From Vibrio ostreae (lineage in GTDB: Bacteria; Pseudomonadota; Gammaproteobacteria; Enterobacterales; Vibrionaceae): a stretch of 64,000 nt of DNA. A program made the translations under genes and the position numbers. Positions 21,817 through 34,469 of the stretch are shown here, piece after piece (position 1 is the first letter of the stretch; every line of letters starts with the position of its first letter). Where the stretch lies: contig NZ_CP076643.1 of NCBI RefSeq assembly GCF_019226825.1, forward strand, positions 186,001 through 250,000. The letters run 5' to 3'. The notes beneath the pieces are model-generated. The model was not told where the DNA came from. It did not search any database and was given only the letters and a program-made list of their open reading frames with translations.

Positions 21817-22949
21817 TGCGCGAGCAGGTTCTCGAGAGTTTTCTGATACATATCAGTCAGCTTTTCCAGATCCGCAATGTTCACGCACTCGTTGACTTTG
21901 TGGATAGTGGCGTTAACCGGACCCAGTTCCACGACCTGCGCTCCCATGCGGGCGATAAAACGGCCGTCTGAAGTCCCGCCTGTGGTCAGCAGTTGCGGCT
22001 GCTGATGGTTAACTTCACTGACCGCTTTAACCACCGCATCGCGCAGAGCACCGGTATCGGTCAGGAACGGATGACCGCTCAGTGTCCATTTCAGATCGTA
22101 CTCAAGACCGTGCGCATCCAGAGTTGAGTGTACGCGACGTTTGATCTCTTCATCGCTCAGTTCGGTACTGAAACGGAAGTTAAACTGGACATTAAACTCA
22201 CCCGGAATCACGTTGGAGGCGCCGGTACCGGCATGCAGATTCGGGATCTGGAAGCTGGTTGGCGGGAAGTATTCATTACCCTCATCCCAGGTGGTCGCAG
22301 CCAGTTCTGCCAGAGCAGGCAGTGCCTGATGAACCGGGTTATTGGCCAGATGCGGGTAGGCCACGTGGCCCTGGGTACCGTTTACAGTCAGATCACCAGT
22401 AATTGAACCGCGACGGCCGTTCTTGACCACATCACCCACGTAACGCGTGCTGGATGGCTCGCCGACAATGCACATGTCGATTTTCTCGTCACGTGCCATC
22501 AGGGTGTCGACCACACGCGTGGTACCGTTGATGAACGGCCCCTCTTCGTCAGAGGTGATCAGGAAGGCGATTGAGCCTTTGTGATCCGGATTTTCAGCGA
22601 TGAAGCGCTCCACGGCCACCACCATACAGGCCAGTGAGCCTTTCATATCCGCAGCGCCACGGCCATGCAGGTGGCCGTCTATAACGGTCGGTTCGAACGG
22701 AGGCGTATGCCATTGCGCCAGCGGTCCGGCCGGTACGACGTCAGTGTGACCGGCAAAAGCAAACAGCGGCGCTTCGCTGCCGCGGCGCGCCCAGAAATTG
22801 GTGGTGTCTTCAAACACCATCATCTCAATCTCAAAACCGAGTGCTTTAAGACGTTCGATCATCACGTCCTGACATCCCGCATCGAGCGGGGTCACAGACT
22901 GGCGGCTGATTAAATCTTTTGCGAGAGCCAGAACAGGGCTGTCTGTCAT
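21813..22949 (-). CDS. dapE: Succinyl-diaminopimelate desuccinylase
   Basis: A zinc-dependent M20 hydrolase that releases LL-diaminopimelate from its N-succinyl form in the lysine and peptidoglycan pathway. The protein is 378 residues, as expected. Metal-site motifs are [24 protein letters not shown] and [11 protein letters not shown] with the catalytic Glu. The dimerisation lid includes [13 protein letters not shown], and the final zinc ligand lies near [17 protein letters not shown] sequence ([12 protein letters not shown]). It begins 17 bases after yffB. Confidence 0.96.
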   Translation of the reverse strand: MTDSPVLALAKDLISRQSVTPLDAGCQDVMIERLKALGFEIEMMVFEDTTNFWARRGSEAPLFAFAGHTDVVPAGPLAQWHTPPFEPTVIDGHLHGRGAADMKGSLACMVVAVERFIAENPDHKGSIAFLITSDEEGPFINGTTRVVDTLMARDEKIDMCIVGEPSSTRYVGDVVKNGRRGSITGDLTVNGTQGHVAYPHLANNPVHQALPALAELAATTWDEGNEYFPPTSFQIPNLHAGTGASNVIPGEFNVQFNFRFSTELSDEEIKRRVHSTLDAHGLEYDLKWTLSGHPFLTDTGALRDAVVKAVSEVNHQQPQLLTTGGTSDGRFIARMGAQVVELGPVNATIHKVNECVNIADLEKLTDMYQKTLENLLAQ

Positions 22950-22966
22950 CCTTGAAATCCTTGTAT

Positions 22967-23314
22967 TTAAGAGAAAAGAGAAGCGTATTGTTCGGCTTTA
23001 AAACCGATATGGAGCTGACCATCGACACGCAGAACCGGGCGCTTGATCATCGCGGGTTGTTCAACCAGCAAAGGGACTGCATTGTCCTGATTGAGACCAT
23101 CTTTCTGTTCTTGTGTCAGTTGACGATAGGTAGTGCCACGTTTGTTGAGTACATTTTCCCAGCCGAGAGCCTGACAAAATTCACTTACCAGATCAGTGTT
23201 GACGCCATCTTTACGATAGTCGTGAAACTGATAATCCACACCTTGTGCTTCCAGCCATTTACGCGCTTTTTTGATCGTGTCGCAATTGGGAATACCGTAC
23301 ATAGTGATGGTCAT
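22967..23314 (-). CDS. yffB: ArsC-family protein YffB
   Basis: A 115-residue thioredoxin-fold protein of the ArsC/Spx superfamily, YffB group. It begins [19 protein letters not shown] with the single redox cysteine and ends near KRPVLRVDG. No arsenate activity is established for YffB. The ATG at 23314 has AAAGGATTCCT before it, and an upstream 13-codon extension is rejected. The yffB-dapE order is the same as in E. coli. Confidence 0.92.
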   Translation of the reverse strand: MTITMYGIPNCDTIKKARKWLEAQGVDYQFHDYRKDGVNTDLVSEFCQALGWENVLNKRGTTYRQLTQEQKDGLNQDNAVPLLVEQPAMIKRPVLRVDGQLHIGFKAEQYASLFS

Positions 23315-23516
23315 AGGAATCCTTTGAATACTGCTTATTATGAGGTTTGCCAAATCGTAACAGGAAGGCTCCCTTCTGACAAAAGTGTGATGAAACTATT
23401 TTAGTGAATTGAAAAATTATGCACTGGGCTACGGCGATTAGCGAGTTATTGATCGAACTCAACACCTTGAACTGCAAAACAGAAATAATGTGCTTAGCAT
23501 AATTAGGAGGTTATCA

Positions 23517-23804
23517 ATGGAATTGAGTCCTGTATTTGCAAGGCGCCTGTATTTAGCCTTGCTGGTGGAGAGTCTTGAGCGACCGAATGTTCCCAAACTG
23601 ATTGAGAAGACTGGCTGGCCGCGGCGTACTATTCAGGATGTGATCAAAGCACTGCCGGGGATCGGCATTGAATTGATGTTCATTCAGGATGGCCGGCGTC
23701 ATAACGATGGCTACTACCAACTGTCTGATTGGGGGCCATTCGACAGCCAGTGGGTACTGGAGCGCAAAACGGCTATCGCTGCCAGCCTGGGTTTCAGTGC
23801 CTGA
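23517..23804 (+). CDS. Small winged helix-turn-helix protein
   Basis: A 95-residue protein beginning MELSPVFARRLYLALLVES. The segment VPKLIEKTGWPRRTIQDVIK looks like a helix-turn-helix, followed by a beta-wing (IELMFIQDGRRHNDGYYQLSDWG). I place it with the small winged-helix proteins of vibrios, with no known target. The start is set by a near-perfect TAGGAGG six bases upstream. An in-frame start at 23490 lies before this site and is rejected. Confidence 0.8.
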   Translation: MELSPVFARRLYLALLVESLERPNVPKLIEKTGWPRRTIQDVIKALPGIGIELMFIQDGRRHNDGYYQLSDWGPFDSQWVLERKTAIAASLGFSA

Positions 23805-23831
23805 ATACGGTCATAAGTCCGACCGACCAGG

Positions 23832-23863
23832 ATGCGTCGTCCGCCAGGGCGGCGCATTTTTTT
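23832..23863 (+). terminator. Terminator after the winged-helix gene
   Basis: An 11-base stem (ATGCGTCGTCC with GGGCGGCGCAT, including G-U pairs) has a GCCA loop and is followed by seven Ts. Confidence 0.85.
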
Positions 23864-24175
23864 CATTTCCGTCATTTCCGTCATTGCCGTGTTTATGGTG
23901 TCTGTCCTGCTACGTCGTTTTTCTAATATCAGAACACTCGGATTGTGATCCGAGAAGCTAAGTAACGCCTGTTTAACGACTCTGATAACTCAGCGAGTGA
24001 AAACGCTATCTCTTTCTCTGGTTCTCTTATTTTAATGATTTCTGTTTTTCTTAAAGCCATTTTTTGCCAATTTTGTGGAAACGTTTACACCTTGAGAGCA
24101 GAGTCACAGAAAGTGCGCTTAGGTTGAGGATAAACTGCATCCTATAGTCAACAGACAACGAACAAGAGGTGACAG
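23864..24175 (+). promoter_or_regulatory. gal operon promoter region
   Basis: This AT-rich intergenic stretch before galE holds no gene. It carries one strong palindromic operator (24075-24090, listed separately). A possible sigma-70 promoter follows it, with TATAGT at 24153-24158 about 18 bases after TTAGGT. The operator therefore lies upstream of the presumed start. The ribosome site AAGAGGTGA is directly before the GTG start of galE. Confidence 0.5.
24075..24090. promoter_or_regulatory. GalR-type operator before galE
   Basis: GTGGAAACGTTTACAC matches every fixed position of the E. coli GalR/GalS consensus GTGKAANCGNTTNCAC. Its 14-base core TGGAAACGTTTACA is the exact reverse complement of the operators at 36361 and 38734. 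Confidence 0.85.
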
Positions 24176-25192
24176 GTGAACGTTCTTATTACAGGTGGTA
24201 TGGGATACATCGGCAGCCACACATGTGTACAGATGATAGCGGCCGGTATCACGCCGGTGATTGTCGATAACCTGTGTAATGCCAAGGCAGAAGTACTCAA
24301 CCGGGTAGAGGCGTTGACCGGTGTACGCCCGCGTTTCTTTGTCGGCGATATTCGCGATGAAGCGTTTTTGGATTCGGTGTTTGCCCAGACGTCAGTCAAG
24401 GCGGTGGTCCATTTCGCCGGTCTGAAAGCGGTCGGGGAATCGGTCAGCAAACCGATTGAGTATTACGACAATAATGTCAACGGCACGCTGGTTCTGCTGC
24501 GCAGTATGCGCAAAGCCGGAGTGAAAAGTCTTGTCTTCAGTTCATCGGCGACGGTGTACGGCGATCCGCAACAAGTGCCAATCACTGAATCGTCTCCGAC
24601 CGGTGCCACCACCAATCCGTACGGACGCAGCAAATACATGGTGGAGCAGTGTCTGACCGATCTGTTTGCTGCTGAGCCGGACTGGAGTATCACTCTGCTG
24701 CGTTATTTCAATCCGGTCGGTGCTCACCCGTCCGGCAGCATGGGCGAAGACCCGCAAGGAATTCCCAACAACCTGATGCCGTTTATTGCTCAGGTTGCTG
24801 TCGGGCGCCGTGACAAACTGGCGGTGTTCGGTGATGACTATGCCACGCCGGACGGTACCGGCGTGCGTGACTATATCCATGTGATGGATCTGGCCGATGG
24901 CCATATTGCCGCACTGGATAAAGCCGGTTCTGAGGCCGGATTGCATATTTTTAACCTCGGCACAGGGAAAGGGTCGAGTGTACTGGATATGGTCAATGCG
25001 TTCAGCGATGCCTGTGGTCAGCCGGTGCCTTATGAGATCTGCCCGCGTCGTCCCGGTGATATTGCCGAATGCTGGGCCAGTACCGAAAAAGCCCGTCAGC
25101 AACTGGGCTGGCAGGCAACACGCAGTGTGGCTGAAATGACCAGAGATACCTGGCGCTGGCAGTCACAAAACCCGCAAGGTTATCAGGACTAA
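24176..25192 (+). CDS. galE: UDP-glucose 4-epimerase
   Basis: It interconverts UDP-galactose and UDP-glucose in the Leloir pathway. The protein is 338 residues and starts with GTG, read from MNVLITGGMGYIGSHT, which carries the NAD-binding GxxGxxG motif. The catalytic dyad is visible as the serine-rich FSSSATVYGDP and YGRSKYMVE (YxxxK). It is the first gene of galETK and lies behind the GalR-type operator. Confidence 0.97.
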   Translation: MNVLITGGMGYIGSHTCVQMIAAGITPVIVDNLCNAKAEVLNRVEALTGVRPRFFVGDIRDEAFLDSVFAQTSVKAVVHFAGLKAVGESVSKPIEYYDNNVNGTLVLLRSMRKAGVKSLVFSSSATVYGDPQQVPITESSPTGATTNPYGRSKYMVEQCLTDLFAAEPDWSITLLRYFNPVGAHPSGSMGEDPQGIPNNLMPFIAQVAVGRRDKLAVFGDDYATPDGTGVRDYIHVMDLADGHIAALDKAGSEAGLHIFNLGTGKGSSVLDMVNAFSDACGQPVPYEICPRRPGDIAECWASTEKARQQLGWQATRSVAEMTRDTWRWQSQNPQGYQD

Positions 25193-25221
25193 CGGCCCAT
25201 ACATTGTTTAGGTAAGCACAG

Positions 25222-26277
25222 ATGACAAATCTTAAATTTAATCCGGTGGATCATCCACACCGCCGCTATAACCCTTTGACCGGACAATGGGTATTGGTCT
25301 CTCCCCATCGAGCCAAGCGCCCGTGGAGCGGTCAGGACGAAACACCGTCTACCGCCCAGTTACCGAGCTATGAGCAGCACTGTTTTCTCTGTCCGACCAA
25401 CGCCCGGATTTCGGGCGATGTTAACCCGGATTATTCGGGGACTTATGTGTTCAATAATGATTTTGCAGCGTTAATGACGGATTCACCGCAAGCTCCGCAG
25501 TCGGACAGTCCGCTGTTTAAAATTCAGGGTGTGACCGGTTTGAGCCGGGTGATTTGCTTCTCACCGGATCACAGCAAAACCCTGCCAGAACTTCCGCTGG
25601 CGGGAATTCGCGCCGTGATTGACACCTGGAATGAGCAGATTGAAGAGCTGGGTAAAGAGTACCTCTGGGTGCAGGCGTTTGAGAACAAGGGTGAAACCAT
25701 GGGTTGCTCGCAGCCGCACCCGCATGGCCAGATTTGGGCCAACAGTTTCTTACCCAATGAAATTGAGCGTAAAGAAGCCCATCTTAACGCCTATTACCAG
25801 CAACATGGCACTAACCTGCTGGTGGATTATGTTCAGGCAGAGCTGGCTGACGGTTCACGCATCGTGGTGGAAACGGAGCATTGGGTGGCACTGGTGCCTT
25901 ACTGGGCTGCCTGGCCGTTTGAAACCATGCTGCTGCCCAAGGCCCATGTTCGCCGCATGAATGAACTGAGCGACGAGCAACGTGATGATCTGGCGCTGGC
26001 GATTAAAAAGCTCACCAGTCGTTACGATAACCTGTTCCAGTGCTCTTTCCCGTATTCAATGGGCTGGCATTATGCGCCGTTTTTCAGTGCCGGAACCGAT
26101 ATAGAACACTGGCAGTTACATGCACTGTTCTATCCGCCTCTGCTGCGCAGTGCCACAGTGCGCAAGTTTATGGTTGGTTATGAAATGCTGGCTGAAACCC
26201 AGCGCGATCTGACCGCGGAACAAGCGGCGCAGCGTTTGCGTGATGTCGCGGACATCCACTACAAAGAACAAGCCTGA
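25222..26277 (+). CDS. galT: Galactose-1-phosphate uridylyltransferase
   Basis: It transfers UMP between UDP-glucose and galactose-1-phosphate. The protein is 351 residues. The covalent-catalysis histidine triad motif is [11 protein letters not shown]. The metal-site cysteine pair is HCFLCPTN, and [17 protein letters not shown] lies near the N-terminus. It follows galE by 29 bases. Confidence 0.97.
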   Translation: MTNLKFNPVDHPHRRYNPLTGQWVLVSPHRAKRPWSGQDETPSTAQLPSYEQHCFLCPTNARISGDVNPDYSGTYVFNNDFAALMTDSPQAPQSDSPLFKIQGVTGLSRVICFSPDHSKTLPELPLAGIRAVIDTWNEQIEELGKEYLWVQAFENKGETMGCSQPHPHGQIWANSFLPNEIERKEAHLNAYYQQHGTNLLVDYVQAELADGSRIVVETEHWVALVPYWAAWPFETMLLPKAHVRRMNELSDEQRDDLALAIKKLTSRYDNLFQCSFPYSMGWHYAPFFSAGTDIEHWQLHALFYPPLLRSATVRKFMVGYEMLAETQRDLTAEQAAQRLRDVADIHYKEQA

Positions 26278-26328
26278 TTAGTCGGTACGGCGTGCTTTAA
26301 GGCGCCGTCCTTAACCAAAGAGAATTTA

Positions 26329-27491
26329 ATGATGTCTGATCTTAAACACACGGTAAGCGCGTCTTTCCACGCCGCGTTCGGCTGTCAGCCAAGCCATATT
26401 ATTCAAGCTCCGGGACGGGTCAACCTGATCGGTGAACATACCGATTATAATGACGGCTTTGTCCTGCCGTGCGCCATCGACTATCAGACTGTCGTGGCCG
26501 CGAAAAAACGCGATGACAATGTAGTACGTGTCGTGGCCTGTGACTATGACAACCAGATGGACGAATTTACCCTTGATGGTGAAATCCGTTTTGTGGATGA
26601 CAAAATGTGGGCCAATTACATCCGTGGTGTTGTGCTTTGCCTGCGCGAACGCGGCCAGATTTTCCGCGGGGTTGATCTGGCGGTCAGCGGCAACGTACCC
26701 CAAGGAGCAGGGCTGAGTTCCTCAGCGGCGCTGGAAGTGGTGATAGGTCAGACCTTTAAAGAGCTGTACCAGTTGCCGTTGTCACAAGCGGAGATCGCAC
26801 TCAATGGTCAGCAGGCCGAAAACGAATTTGTCGGTTGTAACTGCGGCATTATGGACCAGCTGATTTCCGCTCAGGGCGAGGATAATCATGCGCTGCTGAT
26901 TGATTGCCGCAGCCTGGAAACCGAGGCGGTTTCGATGCCGCAGGACATGGCGGTGGTGATCATTAACTCCAACAAGCAGCGCGGGCTGGTTGGCAGTGAA
27001 TACAACACCCGCCGTCAGCAATGTGAGCAGGCCGCGCAGTGGTTCGGCGTCAAAGCTCTGCGCGATGTCAGCCTGGAGCAGTTCAATGCCCGCAGCGCCG
27101 GGCTCGATGAAATGGTGGCCAAACGCGCCCGTCATGTGATCAGTGAAAATGCCCGCACTTTACAGGCGGCGCAGGCGCTGCGTAACGGTGATATGGTCGT
27201 TCTGGGGCAACTGATGGCCGAATCCCACGCTTCCATGCGCGATGATTTTGAAATCACCGTGAGTGAAATTGATACCCTGGTCGACATTGTAAAACAGGTG
27301 ATCGGTGAGCAGGGCGGCGTACGTATGACTGGGGGGGGTTTGGCGGTTGTGTGGTCGCGCTGGTTCCGCCGCTGCTGGTAGATAAGGTCACCAGCGCGGT
27401 TGCTGAGCGCTATCAGGCTGCGACCGGACTGAAGGAAAGTATCTATGTCTGCCAGGCTAAATCAGGGGCGGGGTTGATGGCGGTGCTGTAA
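26329..27491 (+). CDS. galK: Galactokinase, frameshifted near the end
   Basis: It phosphorylates alpha-D-galactose at C1. The GHMP-kinase motifs are present: [17 protein letters not shown] at the sugar site, [12 protein letters not shown] for ATP, and the start of the third motif RMTGGG. There the frame breaks in a run of eight Gs at 27330-27337. With nine Gs it continues [13 protein letters not shown] and ends at 27489-27491 after SGAGLMAVL, giving 387 residues, the normal length. As written, the protein stops at 27381. I infer one missing base, probably a sequencing error. ATG at 26332 is an equal alternative start. Confidence 0.94.
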
Positions 27492-27543
27492 TCAGCACCG
27501 GTTTAAGTTGTTCTCACTGTTTTAGGTTTTCTATAGCCAGTTA

Positions 27544-27663
27544 CCCATGGCAACATCTTGAGCATAGTCGCGTTGCCTTGTAGGGAGTGGCGCGGCGCGC
27601 GAACTGCATTTTCGGGGGAGAAAGCAGTGCGTTGTGGCAAGATTGTTGATCATGGGTTTTTTT
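27544..27663 (+). ncRNA. Candidate structured RNA between galK and galR
   Basis: CCCATG plus CAACA-TCTTG (27544-27560) can pair imperfectly with CAAGATTGTTG and CATGGG (27638-27656). This closes about 110 bases and is followed by seven Ts. Inside, ACTGC and GCAGT flank a local hairpin. The stretch is not protein coding and lies downstream of galK on the same strand. It could be a small RNA with its own terminator, or the structured 3' end of the gal message. No known RNA family was recognised. Confidence 0.3.
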
Positions 27664-27721
27664 ATGATTGATCAGGCGCTGTTGCGTGCACAATCAGTAC
27701 GTGGCCTGCCTGCCAGAACGA

Positions 27722-27748
27722 AAAAGCTCACTTTGTCAGTGAGCTTTT
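27722..27748. terminator. Bidirectional terminator between galK and galR
   Basis: AAAAGCTCAC and GTGAGCTTTT form a 10-base stem with a seven-base loop between convergent transcription units. Confidence 0.88.
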
Positions 27749-27787
27749 GGGGGAGAACTTTTCTTGGTAGGCAGCGGCGTCAGACGC

Positions 27788-28798
27788 TTAATCTGCCATA
27801 GTCCCTGCGACGGAATCACGTTTGACCATAGTCGGAGAGTAGCGTTTCGGACTGGTGTCCGCTTCCGCCGGCTGTTTGGCCAGGTACAGGGCGAGCTGGG
27901 CCGCATTTTCCGCCATCATCTGAATCGGATAACGTACTGTGGTCAGGCGCGGTTTAACGTAGCGCGCAATCAGTCCGTCATCAAAGCCGACAATCGAAAT
28001 CTGATGCGGAACCGCAATGCCGTTTTCTTCCATCACTGACAGGGCGCCAGCGGCCATATTGTCGTTGTAGGCGACGATGGCGCTGATCTCGAGCCCTTTA
28101 CTGAGCAGATTGAGCATCGCCTGCTCACCACCTTCACTGCTCGGATCGCCATATTCAACATAGCTGTCAGGCTGGGCTAAGCCATGCTCCTGCAGCGCAT
28201 CGCGATAACCGCTCAGCCGTTCGTCCACATCCGTTATCTGATGGCTGGAAGCGATAAACGCGATTTTGCTGTGTCCCTGGCGAATGAGAAAATCCGTCGC
28301 CAGATGCGCACCTTTGTGGTTGTCGAGATAGATGCAGCGCTCAGCCAGTTCGGGGATAAAACGGTTGATGATCACCATGCCCGGCGCTTCTTGGGCAAAG
28401 GCAATCAGTTCGTCATCACTCAGCGCTTTAGCGTGGATCACCAGCGCATCGCAGCGGTTGTTGATCAGCAGTTCGATAGAGCGGCGCTCATCTTCCGGGT
28501 TATGGTAACCATTACCGACCAGCAGATGCTTGCCGTGCTGGCGCGCGACCGTATCTACAGCTTTGACCAGAGTGCCGAAAAACGGATCAGACACATCCGA
28601 TACCAGCACGCCCATCGTCTGGGTACTCTGGCTAACCAGAGCCCGCGCGGCGGCATTGGGGCGATAGCCGAGTTCACTCATTGCTTTAGTGACAGCGTCA
28701 ATCGACGCCTGACTCGCTTTCGGTGATTTATTGATCACGCGCGATACGGTGGCGACGGATACGCCGGCGGCCTTTGCTACGTCTTTGATGGTTGCCAT
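27788..28798 (-). CDS. galR: LacI/GalR-family repressor, probable GalR
   Basis: A 336-residue repressor of galactose genes. The N-terminal helix-turn-helix starts MATIKDVAKAAGVSVATVSR, with V, A and V at the positions that set operator choice in LacI relatives. A periplasmic-binding-protein-like sensor domain follows, with GYRPNAAARALVSQ as the hinge. It is convergent with galETK and its composition is like the surrounding core genes. It is closely similar along its length to the second repressor at 29195-30232. Operators of the GalR type in this window support its role. Confidence 0.9.
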   Translation of the reverse strand: MATIKDVAKAAGVSVATVSRVINKSPKASQASIDAVTKAMSELGYRPNAAARALVSQSTQTMGVLVSDVSDPFFGTLVKAVDTVARQHGKHLLVGNGYHNPEDERRSIELLINNRCDALVIHAKALSDDELIAFAQEAPGMVIINRFIPELAERCIYLDNHKGAHLATDFLIRQGHSKIAFIASSHQITDVDERLSGYRDALQEHGLAQPDSYVEYGDPSSEGGEQAMLNLLSKGLEISAIVAYNDNMAAGALSVMEENGIAVPHQISIVGFDDGLIARYVKPRLTTVRYPIQMMAENAAQLALYLAKQPAEADTSPKRYSPTMVKRDSVAGTMAD

Positions 28799-29194
28799 GG
28801 GCTGTAAACCTTTTTAATCTGTACTGAACTCTCTATGAGCAGTTAATACTGAGTTAGAGTGGTTTCCGCGTTTTTATCCTTCCTAAAATCAAGAGGATGG
28901 TAAAGTCAAAAATAAACTTAAATTTGCGGTTAATTATCGGATCGATGCTTTAATGTCTGTAGTCATACATTCTTTATACTTTTACTCATAAAGTTTTTAG
29001 GTGAATTATGCAAAAGAGAGTAAAAGAGGCTCAGCTAAAAAGACGGAGAAGACCAGTTTCGAGCCAATCAGTGGTTTCTTTTCAATATGCTAAATAGTAC
29101 CTCAATGTGCCCATGAGTGGTACCACATTTCCTCTATGTGATATTGAATGTGGGGTAACATTCAGTCTATCTAACACTTTGTTTAAAAAGGTTT
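28799..29194. other. AT-rich intergenic stretch between the two repressor genes
   Basis: These 396 bases mark a visible drop in GC content from galR to the galactoside block. They would contain the galR promoter. A 29-codon basic ORF with a weak GGTGAATT ribosome site lies at 29008-29097 and is listed separately. GAGTGGTACCAC near 29115 includes a short palindrome. No GalR-type operator, IS end or attachment site was seen. Confidence 0.5.
29008..29097 (+). CDS. Possible small basic peptide ORF (29 aa)
   Basis: The ORF starts MQKRVKEAQLKRRRRP and ends before TAG at 29095-29097. It is too short for gene finders and has only a weak ribosome site (TAGGTG, 4 bases from ATG). It is strongly basic, with no known relative that I recognise. 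It may be chance or the remnant of a larger gene. Confidence 0.2.
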   Translation: MQKRVKEAQLKRRRRPVSSQSVVSFQYAK

Positions 29195-30232
29195 TTATTT
29201 GCGTATGGTTTCTGTGTTGATATGAGTGCGTGGAATGATGTTCGCAACAGTTGAGCGTCTAACTAAGATTGGTAGAAAAAGTCGATTTTGCTGTGCAATT
29301 GATTGAGATTCAAGCAGTTGATTAGATAGCTTAACCGCTTCGGCTGCCATAATTTGAATAGGGTAGCGGATAGTAGTTAATCTTGGATATATATAACGTG
29401 CAATGAGCCCATCGTCGAAACCGACAATTGAAACGTCTTCTGGTATACGAATCTCATTTTCCTGCAGCATTGCCATACATCCAGCCGCCATATAATCGTT
29501 GTAGGTAGCCACTGCTGTCAGCGGGATGTTTTTCGCCATGAGATTTACCATGGCTTGTTCACCGCCTTTTTCATCTGGTTCTTCGAATTCTATATAATAA
29601 TCTCTTTGGGCAAGACCATAGTAACTTAGTGCATCGCGATACCCATTTAGGCGGTCATGGGCATCTGTGATGTTGTGGCTTGAACAAATATAGCCAATAT
29701 CACGATGGCCATTTTTGATTAAATGTTCTGTAGCCAGAAAGGAGCCTTTATAGTTATCAAGAGCAACGCAACGATCTTCCAAGCCAGCGACAATCCGGTT
29801 AATGAACACCATACCTGGTATTTCTGCTGCTAGCTTATAAAGCTCTTCATCGCTCATTCCTTTACTATGAACGACCATGGACTCACACTGGCTGTTTAAT
29901 AGAAGCTCGATGGCATTACGTTCTTTATCTGAGTTATGGTAGCCGCTTCCGATAAGTAGCTGCTTACCTTGTTCACTAGCTACAGTATCAATGGCTTTAA
30001 CCATAGCGCCAAAAAAAGGGGCCGAAACATCATTTACCACCACACCAATAGTATTGGAAGCCTTGTTAACCAGAGCTCTGGCATTAGCATTCGGACGATA
30101 GCCTAGTTGGTTCATTGCTAATTGTACGGCTTGAATCGCAGAAGGACTGGTATGGGGGGATTTATTAATCACTCGTGATGCTGTCGCAATAGACACGCCA
30201 GCAGCTTTAGCTACATCTTTAATGGTGGCCAT
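29195..30232 (-). CDS. Second GalR-like LacI-family repressor
   Basis: A 345-residue repressor whose first residues, MATIKDVAKAAGVSIATASR, differ from the neighbouring GalR by only two substitutions in the DNA-reading region (I for V, A for V). The two share sequence along the whole length, for example GFDDGLIARY near residue 275. The codon usage is more AT-rich than galR, matching the lac/mel block. It lies behind lacZ on the same strand but is separated from it by a terminator, so it probably has its own promoter. It likely regulates the porin-lacZ and alpha-galactosidase/melB genes; overlap with GalR sites is expected. Confidence 0.88.
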   Translation of the reverse strand: MATIKDVAKAAGVSIATASRVINKSPHTSPSAIQAVQLAMNQLGYRPNANARALVNKASNTIGVVVNDVSAPFFGAMVKAIDTVASEQGKQLLIGSGYHNSDKERNAIELLLNSQCESMVVHSKGMSDEELYKLAAEIPGMVFINRIVAGLEDRCVALDNYKGSFLATEHLIKNGHRDIGYICSSHNITDAHDRLNGYRDALSYYGLAQRDYYIEFEEPDEKGGEQAMVNLMAKNIPLTAVATYNDYMAAGCMAMLQENEIRIPEDVSIVGFDDGLIARYIYPRLTTIRYPIQIMAAEAVKLSNQLLESQSIAQQNRLFLPILVRRSTVANIIPRTHINTETIRK

Positions 30233-30334
30233 TATCTTCTCTTCGTAACTCGAACACCTTATTTAACCGTGTGTAGCTCAAAAAACCAAGCGAGAGAGTG
30301 AGACATAGTGCGTGTTTGCAAACATTAGCCCTAG

Positions 30335-30366
30335 AAATATCCCCGCCAGCAGAGCGGGGATATTTT
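30335..30366 (-). terminator. Terminator after lacZ
   Basis: AAATATCCCCGC and GCGGGGATATTT form a 12-base stem with a seven-base loop, directly after the lacZ stop on the minus strand. It would separate lacZ from the downstream repressor gene. Confidence 0.85.
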
Positions 30367-30373
30367 GCCAAGG

Positions 30374-33493
<3,120 letters not shown>

Positions 33494-33536
33494 CTAGAAA
33501 TAGGCCTGCGAATTTTCTGTTCTTCGTTGATTTCAT

Positions 33537-34400
33537 CTACTGGGCTAGTTGGTTTAACAAGTAGTCTTTAGCTTGTTTTATACCTGCCTCTGAGGCTTGG
33601 GTTGCAATTGCAGCGGCTTGCTTTACGTTGTCATTTTTCAGAGCGTCATCAATTTTTTTCTTGTATGTGGGCCAGAGCAAGTGGTTAGGTTGTTCTATTA
33701 CTGATATTGGTGAGTTTTGAGAGGTGGCAACTGACTTTAATTCACTCACCAAGCTAAGAAATTCATTATTTTGTGGGCTACTAGTGGTCAGTTCAATATG
33801 GCCAAACTCGCTGAAAGAAGCAGTTAAAGGTAACTGTTTTTGTTCGATAATCTGTTGGGTTTGCGCGTATAGTGTCTGCGGGTGTTGTCTGATGATGGTA
33901 TGCGATAATGCCTGACCATCTGCACTTAACATAAGGTAAGTGGCGTTATTTTTTTGTGGATTTATAGTTATAACAGCTTCAATTCTCTCCAATCCCTGCA
34001 GGCTGGTCGGTTTATAGTCAAATTGAACACTGGAGTAGCGTTTAATAAGTCGCCAGTCAGGATCATACACTCGCACTTCAGGAGCAAAGAGCGAATTTTG
34101 TGTGATATAGGAGCGAATCATCAAAGACAATGGTTGTGTGGATACCAAGCGATACGTCAATACAGGGACCCGTTTATCGTTATTGGTTTCATCTAACACA
34201 GCTAAAGGTAGCAATGGTAAATGGGTATCCATGACCACTTTTTTATGTGAGGGAACGGAAAGTGACGTCATCGGTAACTCAGTGAGTTGAGTACAACATG
34301 CTTCGTTGTTTGTCTGAGTATCGAGTTCCTGTTCGGATAAAGTGCTGCAGGCGGTCAGCAGAGATGCAATCATTATACTTATTAAAAAAGGGCGTCTCAT
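33537..34400 (-). CDS. MalM-like periplasmic lipoprotein
   Basis: A 287-residue protein with a lipoprotein signal (LLTAC, lipidation expected at Cys18). The following CCTQLTELPMTSL stretch is close to the conserved CCxxLxELP region of MalM, the maltose-operon periplasmic protein family. MalM in E. coli lies with lamB, and here this relative also lies directly behind a LamB-type porin. Its function is unknown even in E. coli, where it interacts with porin or periplasmic transport. The context suggests a role in galactoside uptake. Confidence 0.8.
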   Translation of the reverse strand: MRRPFLISIMIASLLTACSTLSEQELDTQTNNEACCTQLTELPMTSLSVPSHKKVVMDTHLPLLPLAVLDETNNDKRVPVLTYRLVSTQPLSLMIRSYITQNSLFAPEVRVYDPDWRLIKRYSSVQFDYKPTSLQGLERIEAVITINPQKNNATYLMLSADGQALSHTIIRQHPQTLYAQTQQIIEQKQLPLTASFSEFGHIELTTSSPQNNEFLSLVSELKSVATSQNSPISVIEQPNHLLWPTYKKKIDDALKNDNVKQAAAIATQASEAGIKQAKDYLLNQLAQ

Positions 34401-34469
34401 TTACAAATCCTCAGTTATAGGGTGGATGGTCCACCCTGTTTTAATGTCAGCGCTTACAAGTTGGCGTGT

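Noticed and set aside
27492..27787. Integron attC or MITE in the galK-galR gap
   Set aside because: No attC core-site sequences (RYYYAAC / GTTRRRY) in proper positions and no terminal target-site duplications.
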